A stretch of DNA of 64,000 bases from Bradyrhizobium sp. RD5-C2 (GCF_019972155.1 NZ_BOVL01000020.1:218081-282080), one strand, 5' to 3'. Shown: positions 26,386 through 34,868, numbered from the stretch's first letter. Made by a program: numbers and translations. The notes: a model not told the origin generated them from the sequence alone.

Positions 26386-28091
26386 CGGTTTCCTCCACGC
26401 TTCTGCGCCATCGCAGCCCGATCCGACTCCGCCGATGCGCTCCGGACGTCCTGATGCGCGATGACCCGTGAAACCTCTACCGCTTCGGCCTCAAGCTCCG
26501 CCCGCATCTCCGCGATCTGACGCTCCAACGCCTCGCGCTTGCGGGTCAATACGCGCTGGCGTTGCTCGGTCTGTTCGTTGCGTTCGCGCTCGGCCTCGCG
26601 CTCGCGGGCCTCCTGCGCCATCCGGGCTGCACCGGTCAGCACGCCCTCCGGACCGAGATAAGGCTTCATCAGGTGGATACCATTGTCGTTGATTTCGTAC
26701 TCGCGGATCTGCTTCGAGTGGCTCATGCCACGCGATTTAAGCAAGTACAGGGTGCGATTGCGCTCACCGTCCGATTCGACGTCCCGCAGTGATATCCACG
26801 TGTCCATGAGCGAAGACACGCTTCGCTCGCTCTCGTTCATCAGATCATCGACGGCCGACAAGCTGGTGAACACGGCCGTGATCCCTTTGGTCTTGCAAAT
26901 GTCGGCAAGCCGGACCAGCGTCGCATGGATCTCCATCGCGGGCCCGCGAAACGCAGATATCGGATCGACGACTATGGTGGCGGGCTTGAATTTCTCGATG
27001 TCGCGGTTCATGCGGGCCAGATGCATCTCGAATCCGAAGAGGCTCGGTCGTGCCGCTTCGAACCGGAGCAGACCGGAATCGAGGTGCTTCTTCAGGTCGA
27101 TCCCGACCGATCTCATGTTCCTGACGACCTGATCGGGAGATTCCTCGAAGGCGAAATAGAGGCTGCGTTCGCCGCGGCCACATGAGGCATCGGCGAAGGC
27201 CGCCCCGAAAGTCGATTTGCCCGTTCCCGCCAATCCGGAGATCAGCACACTCGACCCTTTGTAATAGCCGCCTCTTCCCAGCATGGCGTCCAAATCCTTG
27301 ACGCCGGTGGGAACGGCCTCATCCGAGATGGAATGACCGAGGCCCGCCGACGTGATCGGCAGGACGCTGATTCCTTCGTCGTCGATCAGGAAAGGATATT
27401 CGTTGGTCCCGTGGGCCGAGCCCCGGTATTTGACGACGCGCAGGCGGCGCGTGACCACCTGCTCCTGAACGCGGTTGTCGAGAAGGATGACGCAGTCCGA
27501 AACGTACTCTTCGATGCCGAAGCGGGTGAGCTGGCCCTCACCGCGTTCCGCCGTGATGATGGCGGTAACGCCTTTGTCCTTGAGCCAGCCGAACAGGCGC
27601 CGAAGCTCCGCGCGAAGGATCGCGGTATCGGCGAGCCCCGAGAAGAGGGCTTCGATCGTGTCGAGAACGACCCGTTTTGCCCCGATCGTATCGATTGCGT
27701 GCCCGAGCCGGACGAAAAGGCCCTCCAGATCGTATTCACCGCTCTCCTCAATCTCGGCGCGTTCTATCCGGACGTAGTCGATGACCAGCTTCTTGCTGGA
27801 AATCAATTCTTCGACGTCGAAGCCGAGCGAATTCACGTTCGTAGCTAGATCCTGCTCACGCTCTTCGAAACTCATAAACACGCCGGTCTCGTCGAACCGG
27901 GTCGCGCCGTTGACGAGAAACGTCATTCCAAAGAGAGTCTTTCCGCATCCAGCCGAGCCGCATAGCAGCGTCGGCCGACCCGTCGGCAGGCCACCGAGTG
28001 TCAGATCATCCAAACCGCCGATGCCCGTCCGAGTTTTTGGAAGTTGAACCGATGGTCCCGCGGCGAGGACCGGAGATTTACGATTTGCCAT
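26382..28091 (-). CDS. kaiC: KaiC-family double-ring ATPase/autokinase
   Basis: 569 residues with two RecA-like halves. CI has Walker A GSAGCGKT at 45-52 and catalytic E76/E77; CII has Walker A GLAGTGKS at 286-293 and E316/E317. The position of the S431/T432 phospho-sites of Synechococcus KaiC is occupied by S426/S427 in SVSSLMDT, so a Ser-Ser pair replaces Ser-Thr. After about residue 488 the tail is a long charged coiled coil (AREREAERERNEQTEQRQR and beyond), unlike the short A-loop tail that KaiA binds. This suits a KaiA-independent KaiC in which the tail binds another partner or shapes the hexamer. The start codon directly follows the stop of the ribbon-helix-helix gene. Confidence 0.94.
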   Translation of the reverse strand: MANRKSPVLAAGPSVQLPKTRTGIGGLDDLTLGGLPTGRPTLLCGSAGCGKTLFGMTFLVNGATRFDETGVFMSFEEREQDLATNVNSLGFDVEELISSKKLVIDYVRIERAEIEESGEYDLEGLFVRLGHAIDTIGAKRVVLDTIEALFSGLADTAILRAELRRLFGWLKDKGVTAIITAERGEGQLTRFGIEEYVSDCVILLDNRVQEQVVTRRLRVVKYRGSAHGTNEYPFLIDDEGISVLPITSAGLGHSISDEAVPTGVKDLDAMLGRGGYYKGSSVLISGLAGTGKSTFGAAFADASCGRGERSLYFAFEESPDQVVRNMRSVGIDLKKHLDSGLLRFEAARPSLFGFEMHLARMNRDIEKFKPATIVVDPISAFRGPAMEIHATLVRLADICKTKGITAVFTSLSAVDDLMNESERSVSSLMDTWISLRDVESDGERNRTLYLLKSRGMSHSKQIREYEINDNGIHLMKPYLGPEGVLTGAARMAQEAREREAERERNEQTEQRQRVLTRKREALERQIAEMRAELEAEAVEVSRVIAHQDVRSASAESDRAAMAQKRGGNR

Positions 28092-28292
28092 TCAAAGACT
28101 TTTTGAACCGGCGCGGCCACTCTTGCGGCTCGCAAATTGATGCTTGGGCAACTGTCGCGTACCGGACGAACCAATGCGCTCCTTCAAGGCTGTCTCAAGA
28201 AAATTAGTCAAAGTTCGATTTTCCTGCTTAGCGCACGCACGCGCGATAGCCAGCAAATCAGGATCGATCCGAACGGTGATGGCCTGCTTCAT
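28092..28292 (-). CDS. Ribbon-helix-helix DNA-binding protein heading the kai operon
   Basis: 66 residues. Residues 4-13 (AITVRIDPDL) form the DNA-contacting strand, 14-24 the first helix and 28-40 (TLTNFLETALKER) the second helix of a MetJ/Arc-type ribbon-helix-helix domain; the basic tail (RKSGRAGSK) could add DNA contacts. Such dimers repress promoters at short palindromes and are common as antitoxins, but no toxin gene is next to it. Its stop TGA is followed at once by the kaiC ATG, so the two are coupled. A perfect inverted repeat 27-55 bases upstream of its start is a good candidate operator, so autoregulation of the whole kai operon is likely. Confidence 0.82.
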   Translation of the reverse strand: MKQAITVRIDPDLLAIARACAKQENRTLTNFLETALKERIGSSGTRQLPKHQFASRKSGRAGSKSL

Positions 28293-28776
28293 GGCTTCGC
28301 GCTTTCGCTGACGAAAAGGTATTGCTCACGTATTTCAGAAGCAATACGGGCGCGCCTGCGATATTTCTCCGGAAATTAGGAACCAATCCGAAGCTGTCCG
28401 ACGGCGCATCAGCCGAGCGCAGCACCACAGGGATTCCCCTGTCAGCGCATCGATCCGCGATGCGCGCTATACGATGCGATCGAACACCGCCCGCGCGGCC
28501 CGCGCACGCGCAAGCTCCACGGCTCGAAAAAACGCGGCATGCTGCTCGCGCAGGAACCAATACTGGAGCAGCGCATTCTTATTTCACCCCTTGGTTGAAC
28601 GGTAACATCCCGCTATCATCGGCACGTGCCGGTCCCGTGGTGTTGACTGTTCACCGGGAGGTAATTTGGCGGCATATGTTGTATTTCAGGATTCTTCCCT
28701 TGGCACATTTTGCATATCGAACATCCAGCACCACGTCCCGATCGCGCGGGCGAAGCATCGTCGCCTGAGACGCGCG
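28293..28776. other. Intergenic region upstream of the kai operon
   Basis: 484 bases between the divergent ribbon-helix-helix gene and the small gene at 28777. It holds the inverted repeat at 28319-28347 and must hold the kai promoter, but I cannot place -35 and -10 boxes with confidence. The rest shows no gene, repeat family member or structured RNA that I can support. Confidence 0.6.
28319..28347. promoter_or_regulatory. Inverted repeat, candidate operator of the kai operon
   Basis: GTATTGCT (28319-28326) and AGCAATAC (28340-28347) are perfect eight-base arms with a 13-base spacer, centred about 40 bases upstream of the first gene of the kai operon. Half-sites about two helical turns apart suit two dimers or a tetramer of a ribbon-helix-helix protein, the kind of protein encoded by the first gene. 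Confidence 0.55.
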
Positions 28777-29010
28777 ATGAAGACGGACAAGGCCACCTGG
28801 TACGTCTCGTTCGCCATCAGAACCCCTGACGCCGGACACCACCGCTTCGCGCGCCAGACCCGCACCTTCACGACCGAACAGGATGCCAAGGCGTTTGCGC
28901 GCACCCTGTTCGATCAGACCCAGGACGTCAGCGCCGGAACGATCAACCCGCACACCCCGAGACGCGTGATCGCGCCGGCCGCGATCACGGCCTGGGCCGG
29001 CGAGAGCTAA
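28777..29010 (+). CDS. Small conserved hypothetical protein
   Basis: 77 residues: a beta-rich start (KATWYVSFAIRTP), a basic middle (HHRFARQTRTF), then a helix with TEQDAKAFARTLFD. The strand-helix pattern resembles small proteins sometimes annotated in Bradyrhizobium as hypothetical; the TF-T-E-DAKAFA portion recalls the strand-turn-helix of arm-type DNA-binding domains, but this is only a resemblance. The ATG at 28777 is preferred to the longer frame upstream, whose 37 extra residues look non-coding. It is convergent with the DadA-like gene nine bases away. Confidence 0.55.
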   Translation: MKTDKATWYVSFAIRTPDAGHHRFARQTRTFTTEQDAKAFARTLFDQTQDVSAGTINPHTPRRVIAPAAITAWAGES

Positions 29011-29019
29011 AATCCACTT

Positions 29020-30291
29020 CTACAAAAAGCGTGACGGCGCGAACGGCGCGAGCGGGATCTCCGGCACCTTGCCGCTGAGCAATTGCGCGACCAGCCGGCC
29101 GGTGCGGGCCGAGCCGACCAGGCCGACATGGCCGTGGCCGAACGCATAGACCACGTCGCGCGAGGCGCGGCTAAGGCCGATGCAGGGCCGCCCGTCGGGC
29201 ATGCTCGGGCGATGGCCGAACCAGGTCTTGATCCGTGAGGGTGGAATGTCCCTCGGCAGCTTCGGGAACATGCTCAGCAGATGCTGGCGCAGGATCTCGG
29301 CGCGCTTCCAGTTCGGCGCGGCGTCGAGCCCCGCGATCTCCACCGTGCCGGCGGCACGCAGGCCCTTGTCGGTCCAGTTGACCACCATCTTGGCATCCGA
29401 GGCCATCATCGAATTGCGCGGCCCGGATTCCGGATTCTCGATCATGACGTGATAGCCGCGCTCGGTCTCGAGCGGCAACGGATCGCCGATCGATGTGGTC
29501 AGTTGCTTCGAGCGCGCGCCGGCGGCAACGACCGCCGCATCGCAGGCGATCTCGCCGGTCTCGGTGACCACGGCGACCAGCCTGTCGCCCGCAAGCTTGA
29601 GGCCGATCGCCTTGGCGACTATGCGTTCGGCTCCGCTCGCGATCGCGTGCGCGGCGAGCGCCGCGACGTAGGCGCCGGGATCGCGGCAGTGGCCGGCCTC
29701 CTCCACCACGACGCCGAACTTGTAGCGCGGATGCAGATCGGGCTCGCGCTGACGCATCTCGTCTTCATCGAGCTCCAGCCATTCGATGCCGACGCGCTTC
29801 CGAATGCGCCAGCCGAGGTCGCGGTCGAACTGATCGCGCGAGGGAAACACGTGCATCACCCCGCGCCGCTCGATCAGCTCTGGCACGCCGGCTTCCTCGG
29901 CGAGTTGCCGGTGCAGCAGCGGCGCGTCCTTCAAGAGATCGCGCATCGCCCGCGCGGTGGCTTCGACCTGATCCTCGGTGCGGCTCGACAGCAGATACTT
30001 GATCAGCCACGGCAAGGCCTTCGGCAGATACGACCAGCGGATCGACAATGGTCCGAGCGGGTCCATCAGATAGCCCGGCACCTTCTTCCAGGTGCCAGGC
30101 TCGGCCGGCGGGATCACCGAATGCGACGACAGCCAGCCGGCATTGCCATAGCTCGCGGCCTGGGTGCCGCCGGGCTCGCCCGCATCGATCAGCGTGACAC
30201 GATGGCCCGCGCGCAGCGCCTCGATGGCGCTGATGACGCCGACCGCGCCGGCGCCGATGATCGCGACGTGACGGCCGGCGGAGTCGGACAT
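29020..30291 (-). CDS. DadA-type FAD-dependent D-amino acid dehydrogenase-like protein
   Basis: 423 residues. The N terminus binds FAD through IIGAGAVGVISAIEAL (GxGxxG at about 12-17), and the C-terminal GHGHVGLVGSARTGRLVA segment is typical of DadA. Members oxidise D-amino acids or secondary amines to imines and pass electrons to the respiratory chain. Its ATG overlaps the last base of the stop of the ThDP-enzyme gene (TAATG), so the two are coupled. The pairing suggests that the 2-oxo acid made by this enzyme feeds the ThDP enzyme; this is inferred from position only. Confidence 0.85.
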   Translation of the reverse strand: MSDSAGRHVAIIGAGAVGVISAIEALRAGHRVTLIDAGEPGGTQAASYGNAGWLSSHSVIPPAEPGTWKKVPGYLMDPLGPLSIRWSYLPKALPWLIKYLLSSRTEDQVEATARAMRDLLKDAPLLHRQLAEEAGVPELIERRGVMHVFPSRDQFDRDLGWRIRKRVGIEWLELDEDEMRQREPDLHPRYKFGVVVEEAGHCRDPGAYVAALAAHAIASGAERIVAKAIGLKLAGDRLVAVVTETGEIACDAAVVAAGARSKQLTTSIGDPLPLETERGYHVMIENPESGPRNSMMASDAKMVVNWTDKGLRAAGTVEIAGLDAAPNWKRAEILRQHLLSMFPKLPRDIPPSRIKTWFGHRPSMPDGRPCIGLSRASRDVVYAFGHGHVGLVGSARTGRLVAQLLSGKVPEIPLAPFAPSRFL

Positions 30292-31955
30292 TATTGCGCA
30301 GCCTGCTCGGGCACAAAATCCTTGCCGACCGACAGCGCGCGCTGATCGACCAGGCAGTGCAGGATTGCCGGCTTGCCGGAGGCCAGCGCCCGCTCGAACG
30401 CCGGCGCGAAGTCTTCGGTGCGCTCGACCCGCTCGCCATGGCCGCCGAACGCCTTGGCGTAGAGCGCGAAGTCCGGGTTCTTGAGCTGGGTGCCGACGAC
30501 ACGGCCGGGATAATCGCGCTCCTGATGCATGCGGATGGTGCCGTATTGCGCATTGTCGATGACGACGACGATCAGTGGCGCGTCATACTGCACGGCGGTG
30601 GCGAACTCCTGCCCGTTCATCAGGAAGCAGCCGTCGCCGGCGAATGCGACGACGACGCGATCCGGATGCTGCCGCTTGGCCATCACGGCCGCCGGCACGC
30701 CATAGCCCATCGAGCCCGAAGTCGGCGCGAGCTGGGCTGCGAACGCGTGGAAGCGGTGGTGGCGATGAATCCAGCCGGCGTAATTGCCGGCGCCGTTGCA
30801 GACGATCGCATCCTTCGGCAGCCGATCGCGCAGCCAGGTCACGACCTCGCCGTACTGGAAATGGCCCGGCAGCTCGCGCGGCTTGTCGGTCCAGGTCAGA
30901 TAATCCGCGTGCGCCTTGGCCGCCTCGCCCTTCCAGGCGGGCGCGGCTGCGGGCTTCATGCTCTCGACCGCGGCGGCGAAGGCCGCAGGCGTCGCCTGGA
31001 TCGCCAGCGCCGGCTGGTAGACGCGGCCGAGTTCCTCGGAGCCCGGATGCACGTGGATCAGCTTCTGGCTCGGTGTGGGAATATCGAGCAGCGTGTAGGA
31101 CGAGGACGGCATTTCCGACATGCGGCCGCCGATCAGGAGAATGACGTCGGCGCCGGTGAAGCGATCCCTCAGCTTCGGGCTCGGGCCGATGCCGAGATCG
31201 CCGGCATAGTGCGAGTGGTCGGCGTCGAACAGTGAGGCGCGGCGGAACGAGGTCGCGACCGGTAGGTCGAAGCGCTCGGCAAAACGAGCAATGCCCTTGG
31301 CCGCCTCTGCGGTCCAGGCCGAGCCGCCGAGCACCACGATCGGCGCCTTGGCGCCGGCGAGCATGCTGCCGAGGCGTTCGAGATCCGACGGCGCCGGCCA
31401 GCTCTGCGCAGGCTCGACCTTCGGCGCGTCGGCGACCGCGGCGGTTTCAGTCAGCATGTTCTCCGGCAGCGAGATCACGACCGGACCGGGACGGCCCTGC
31501 AGCGCGACGCGGAAGGCGCGCGCGACCAGTTCCGGAATGCGGTCCGGACGATCGATCTCGACCGCCCATTTCGCCATGGTGCCGAACACCGCCTTGTAAT
31601 CGAGCTCCTGGAACGCCTCGCGCTCGCGCATGCCGGTGTCGACCTGGCCGACGAACAGGATCATCGGGGTGGAATCCTGCATCGCGATGTGCACGCCGTG
31701 CGCGGCGTTGGTCGAGCCCGGGCCGCGGGTGACGAAGCAGATGCCGGGACGCCCGGTGAGCTTGCCATAGGCCTCCGCCATCATCGCAGCACCACCCTCG
31801 GCGCGGCAGATCACGACGTCGACCGGGCTGTCATGCAGGGCGTCGAGCGCCGCCAGATAGCTCTCGCCCGGCACGCAGGTGACGCGCTCCACCCCTTGCA
31901 CGACCAGCTGGTCGATCAGGATCTGGCCTCCGGTGCGGGCGTTGCTTTTGGTCAT
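30291..31955 (-). CDS. Thiamine-diphosphate-dependent enzyme, acetolactate synthase-like
   Basis: 554 residues with the three domains of the decarboxylase family: N-terminal PYR domain with the catalytic Glu in CRAEGGAAMMAEAYG, central domain, and C-terminal PP domain with the ThDP/Mg motif starting GDG in AGDGCFLMNGQEFAT and ending at N of DNAQYG. It lacks a partner regulatory subunit gene (ilvH) and lies outside amino acid biosynthesis genes, so it is probably not the biosynthetic acetolactate synthase. A decarboxylase or carboligase acting on a 2-oxo acid is most likely. The start at 31955 follows an AGGGAG Shine-Dalgarno sequence. Confidence 0.87.
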   Translation of the reverse strand: MTKSNARTGGQILIDQLVVQGVERVTCVPGESYLAALDALHDSPVDVVICRAEGGAAMMAEAYGKLTGRPGICFVTRGPGSTNAAHGVHIAMQDSTPMILFVGQVDTGMREREAFQELDYKAVFGTMAKWAVEIDRPDRIPELVARAFRVALQGRPGPVVISLPENMLTETAAVADAPKVEPAQSWPAPSDLERLGSMLAGAKAPIVVLGGSAWTAEAAKGIARFAERFDLPVATSFRRASLFDADHSHYAGDLGIGPSPKLRDRFTGADVILLIGGRMSEMPSSSYTLLDIPTPSQKLIHVHPGSEELGRVYQPALAIQATPAAFAAAVESMKPAAAPAWKGEAAKAHADYLTWTDKPRELPGHFQYGEVVTWLRDRLPKDAIVCNGAGNYAGWIHRHHRFHAFAAQLAPTSGSMGYGVPAAVMAKRQHPDRVVVAFAGDGCFLMNGQEFATAVQYDAPLIVVVIDNAQYGTIRMHQERDYPGRVVGTQLKNPDFALYAKAFGGHGERVERTEDFAPAFERALASGKPAILHCLVDQRALSVGKDFVPEQAAQ

Positions 31956-32257
31956 GAGGGCTCCCTGCGGCATTGGCGCGCTTGCGGCTCGCGCGGAATG
32001 TGATCCGACGGGGGTATGATAGACGGGATAATGGCGCAAGGCCGAACTCGCCGCGGGATGCAGCGGTGGCATCGAGCCATGCGGCAGGGAAAGGGCAGCC
32101 GCGGGACGCCACTTATTTGCGCAGAGCCGGCGGTTGCCCCCGGACCCATCCGCGTCATTGCGAGCGAAGCGACGCAATCCATCGTCCCTCCGAGGAGGGA
32201 TGGATTGCTTCGTCGCTATCGCTCCTCGCAATGACGGAACTGGAAACCCCGCCTTGC
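31956..32257. other. Intergenic region with promoter and family A repeat
   Basis: 302 bases between the ThDP-enzyme gene and the acyl-CoA dehydrogenase stop. It contains the family A repeat (32153-32236) next to the end of the acyl-CoA dehydrogenase gene, and must contain the promoter of the ThDP-enzyme operon. No further gene or clear operator is seen. Confidence 0.6.
32153..32236. repeat. Dispersed palindromic repeat, family A copy 2
   Basis: From CGTCATTGCGAGCGAAGC to CTCGCAATGACG, with a central GTCCCTCCGAGGAGGGAT palindrome. It matches the copies at 13208-13292 and 63794-63875 in its outer arms; the centre differs. Confidence 0.85.
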
Positions 32258-33406
32258 CTACAGCGAGCGCGCAATCAAAACCTTCATGATCTCGTTGGTG
32301 CCGCCATAGATCTTCTGGATGCGGGAATCGATGAACATGCGCGAGATCGGGTATTCCTGCATGTAGCCGTAGCCGCCATGCAGCTGCAGGCATTCGTCGG
32401 CGGTCTCGACCTGCTTCTGCGAGCACCACCACTTCGCCATCGACGCCGTCACGGTGTCGAGATCGCCGGCGACCAGGCGGTCGACGCACCAATCGACGAA
32501 CACGCGGGCGATCATCGCCTCGGTCTTGCGCTCGGCGAGCGTGAACGCGGTGTTCTGGAATTCGATCAGCGGCTTGCCGAAGGCTGTGCGCTGCTTGGTG
32601 TATTCGGCGGTGATCTTGACCGCGCGCTCCATCGAGGCGACCGCCCCAATCGCAAGCGACAGCCGTTCCTGCGGCAATTGCTGCATCAGCTGGACGAAGC
32701 CGCTGCCCTCCTCATTGCCGAGCAGGTTTTCCGGCGGCACCGTGACATTGTCGAAGAACAGTTCCGATGTATCGGACGCGTGCAGGCCGATCTTGTCGAG
32801 GTTGCGACCGCGCCGGTATCCCTCCGCGCCGGCGGTCTCCACCACGATCAGAGAAATCCCCTTGGCGCCGGGAGCTCCGGTGCGCGCCACCACGATGACG
32901 AGGTCCGCCGCCTGCCCGTTGGTAATAAAGGTCTTCTGGCCGTTGATGACGTAGGAATTGCCCTGCTTCTTCGCCGTGGTCTTGACTGCCTGCAGATCGG
33001 AGCCGGTGCCGGGCTCGGTCATCGCGATGGCGCCGACCATCTCGCCCGACGCCATCTTCGGCAGCCAGCGCTTTTTCTGCTCCTCCGAGCCATAATTGAC
33101 GATGTAGTGAGCGACGATCGCGCTGTGCACGGAAACGCCGGTGGTCAGCTCCGGGACCGTGCTCTCGAGGTCATCGAGCACGGCGGCGTCATAGGCAAAG
33201 CTGGCGCCCAGGCCGCCATAGGCCTCCGGCACGCTCGGCAGCAGCGCGCCCATCTCGCCGAGCGCGCGCCAGGCGGAGCGGTCCACCAGCTTCTGCTCGC
33301 GCCATTTCTCCGCGTGCGGCGCCAAATCCTTGGCGAGGAATTTGCGGAACTGGTCACGGAAGGTGTCCAGCTCCTCGGTCATCCAGGACGATCGGTAGTG
33401 CATCAT
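32258..33406 (-). CDS. Acyl-CoA dehydrogenase
   Basis: 382 residues with the usual helical-beta-helical layout: AMTEPGTGSD (128-137) in the FAD/substrate region and the C-terminal QLHGGYGYMQEYPISRMFID. The catalytic base is probably E247 in PQERLS, the position used by isovaleryl- and long-chain-type enzymes, because the alternative site near the C terminus reads YGGTNE instead of YEGT. It makes the first double bond in beta-oxidation. It follows the SDR gene by nine bases and is the last gene of the minus-strand beta-oxidation operon. A second ATG or the Met at residue 9 may be the true start. Confidence 0.92.
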   Translation of the reverse strand: MMHYRSSWMTEELDTFRDQFRKFLAKDLAPHAEKWREQKLVDRSAWRALGEMGALLPSVPEAYGGLGASFAYDAAVLDDLESTVPELTTGVSVHSAIVAHYIVNYGSEEQKKRWLPKMASGEMVGAIAMTEPGTGSDLQAVKTTAKKQGNSYVINGQKTFITNGQAADLVIVVARTGAPGAKGISLIVVETAGAEGYRRGRNLDKIGLHASDTSELFFDNVTVPPENLLGNEEGSGFVQLMQQLPQERLSLAIGAVASMERAVKITAEYTKQRTAFGKPLIEFQNTAFTLAERKTEAMIARVFVDWCVDRLVAGDLDTVTASMAKWWCSQKQVETADECLQLHGGYGYMQEYPISRMFIDSRIQKIYGGTNEIMKVLIARSL

Positions 33407-33415
33407 TCCCTCGCG

Positions 33416-34243
33416 CTAAATCAAGAGACCGCCGCCGGCGACGATCACCTGACCACTGATGTAGTTCGATTCCGGAGCGCAGAACAGATAGACCGCGTCC
33501 GCCGCCTCTTCCGGCGTGCCGCCGCGGCCAAGCGGGATCATCCGGCCCATCGCCTCCAGCATCTGCGGCTGGACGCCGACCTTGATGTCGCGGCCGGCGA
33601 CGTCGATGGTCTTCTGCTGGCTCTCGATCGGCTGGGTCAGGCGGGTGTTGATCAGGCCGAACGCCACGCAATTGACGTTGACCTTGTAGCGGCCCCACTC
33701 CTTGCACATCGTGCGGGTCAGCCCGATCAGCGAGGCTTTTGCGGAAGAATAGCTCGCCTGCCCGGCATTGCCGTAGAGGCCTGCGATCGAGGAGATGTTG
33801 ACGACCTTGCGGAACACTTCGCGGCCGGCCTCGACCTCCTTCTTCGCCATCACCCGGATCGGCTCCGAGGCTGCGCGCAGAATCCGGAACGGGGCGACCA
33901 GATGCACGTCGAGCATCGCCTGGAACTGCTCGTCCGACATCTTCTGGATCGTCGAGTCCCAGGTGTAGCCGGCATTGTTGACGATGATGTCGAGGCCGCC
34001 GAATGTTTCGATGGCCGCACCGACGAAGCGATCGGCAAAGCCGGTCTCGACGACGCTGCCATTGACCGCGATCGCCTCGCCGCCCATGGCCTTGATCTCG
34101 GCGACGACGGCGTTGCCCGGCTCGGCGTCGAGATCGTTGACCACGACCTTCGAGCCCTCGCGCGCGAGCTTCAGCGCAATCGCGCGCCCGATGCCGCGGC
34201 CCGATCCGGAGACGAGCGCGACTTTGCCTTGCAGTTTCGACAT
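33416..34243 (-). CDS. SDR family 3-hydroxyacyl-CoA dehydrogenase-like protein
   Basis: 275 residues. Cofactor loop SGSGRGIGRA (12-21) and the catalytic Ser-Tyr-Lys as S151/S152, Y165 and K169 in YSSAK. The start at 34243 (MSKLQGK) follows an ideal GAGGGAG sequence. In context, after a MaoC hydratase pair and before an acyl-CoA dehydrogenase, it probably oxidises a (3R)-hydroxyacyl-CoA, like the SDR domain of the peroxisomal multifunctional enzyme type 2. It is separated from the MaoC gene by 217 bases holding a repeat element, which may weaken or separate its expression. Confidence 0.88.
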   Translation of the reverse strand: MSKLQGKVALVSGSGRGIGRAIALKLAREGSKVVVNDLDAEPGNAVVAEIKAMGGEAIAVNGSVVETGFADRFVGAAIETFGGLDIIVNNAGYTWDSTIQKMSDEQFQAMLDVHLVAPFRILRAASEPIRVMAKKEVEAGREVFRKVVNISSIAGLYGNAGQASYSSAKASLIGLTRTMCKEWGRYKVNVNCVAFGLINTRLTQPIESQQKTIDVAGRDIKVGVQPQMLEAMGRMIPLGRGGTPEEAADAVYLFCAPESNYISGQVIVAGGGLLI

Positions 34244-34284
34244 GGTTTCTCCCTCGAAGACTTCTCTCGTTGCGTTCAGCTTCA

Positions 34285-34423
34285 CCTCGCCCCGCCTGCG
34301 GGGAGAGGTCGGAACACATCGTCAGATGCGTTCCGTGTGAGGGGGTACAGGTCTCGCCGAGAGCAGAGCTCGCGGAAGCAGCCCCTCACCCCCCAACCCT
34401 CTCCCCGCAAGAGCGGGGCGAGG
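34285..34423. repeat. Intergenic palindromic repeat (family E)
   Basis: Perfect 11-base outer arms, CCTCGCCCCGC at 34285-34295 and GCGGGGCGAGG at 34413-34423, enclose inner arms CCTGCGGGGAGAGG and CCTCTCCCCGC. It lies inside the beta-oxidation operon between the SDR and MaoC genes and would form a long hairpin in the transcript, so it could act as a partial terminator or a stability element. Confidence 0.75.
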
Positions 34424-34460
34424 GAGCGCAGTTTCTTCGTGGCGACAGTTCGTCACCCCG

Positions 34461-34868
34461 CTACAGCGCGATAATTGCTTCCCCGGCGAGCTTGATCTCG
34501 CCGTTCTGGTCCTTCGTCGTGAGCGCAACCTTCGCCCGCTTCTCACCGCCCTGCTCGATCAGCTCGGTCACCGTGCCCTCGCAGGTCAGCGCGGCGCCAA
34601 GCTGGGTGATGGCGGCAAAGCGGCTCGAGAACGAGCGGATGCGCGACGGTGCGACCGCATCCGTCAGCGCCTGGCCGAGATAGCCCATGACCAGCATTCC
34701 GTGCGCGAACACGTCCGGAAAGCCGGCCTGCTTGGCGAAGTCGATATCGACATGGATCGGATTGTGATCGCCGGAAGCCCCGCAATACAGCGCGAGGCGA
34801 TGCCGGGTGATCGGCGGGAATTCCTTGTGGACGATGCGGTCGCCGACCGCCGGAACGCTGCTGCTCAT
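34461..34868 (-). CDS. MaoC-like (R)-specific enoyl-CoA hydratase
   Basis: 135 residues, one hot-dog domain with the hydratase-2 motif: D34 and H39 in GASGDHNPIHVD. Enzymes with this motif add water to trans-2-enoyl-CoA to give the (3R)-hydroxy product. Its start overlaps the preceding FAS1-like gene by four bases (ATGA); the two probably form a heterodimer in which this subunit supplies the catalytic residues. The gene belongs to the beta-oxidation operon that runs from 36489 to 32258. Confidence 0.9.
   Translation of the reverse strand: MSSSVPAVGDRIVHKEFPPITRHRLALYCGASGDHNPIHVDIDFAKQAGFPDVFAHGMLVMGYLGQALTDAVAPSRIRSFSSRFAAITQLGAALTCEGTVTELIEQGGEKRAKVALTTKDQNGEIKLAGEAIIAL

Noticed and set aside
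28092..28292. The ribbon-helix-helix gene as an antitoxin
   Set aside because: No toxin gene is beside it; the coupled downstream gene is kaiC.
28701..28715. TGGCACATTTTGCAT as a sigma-54 promoter near the kai operon
   Set aside because: The -24 GG and -12 GC are eight bases apart; sigma-54 promoters need ten.
31973..34474. A very long plus-strand open frame opposite the acyl-CoA dehydrogenase and SDR genes
   Set aside because: It is antisense to well-supported genes in high-GC sequence and its protein is Arg/His-rich with no domain. Similar antisense frames elsewhere were rejected for the same reason.
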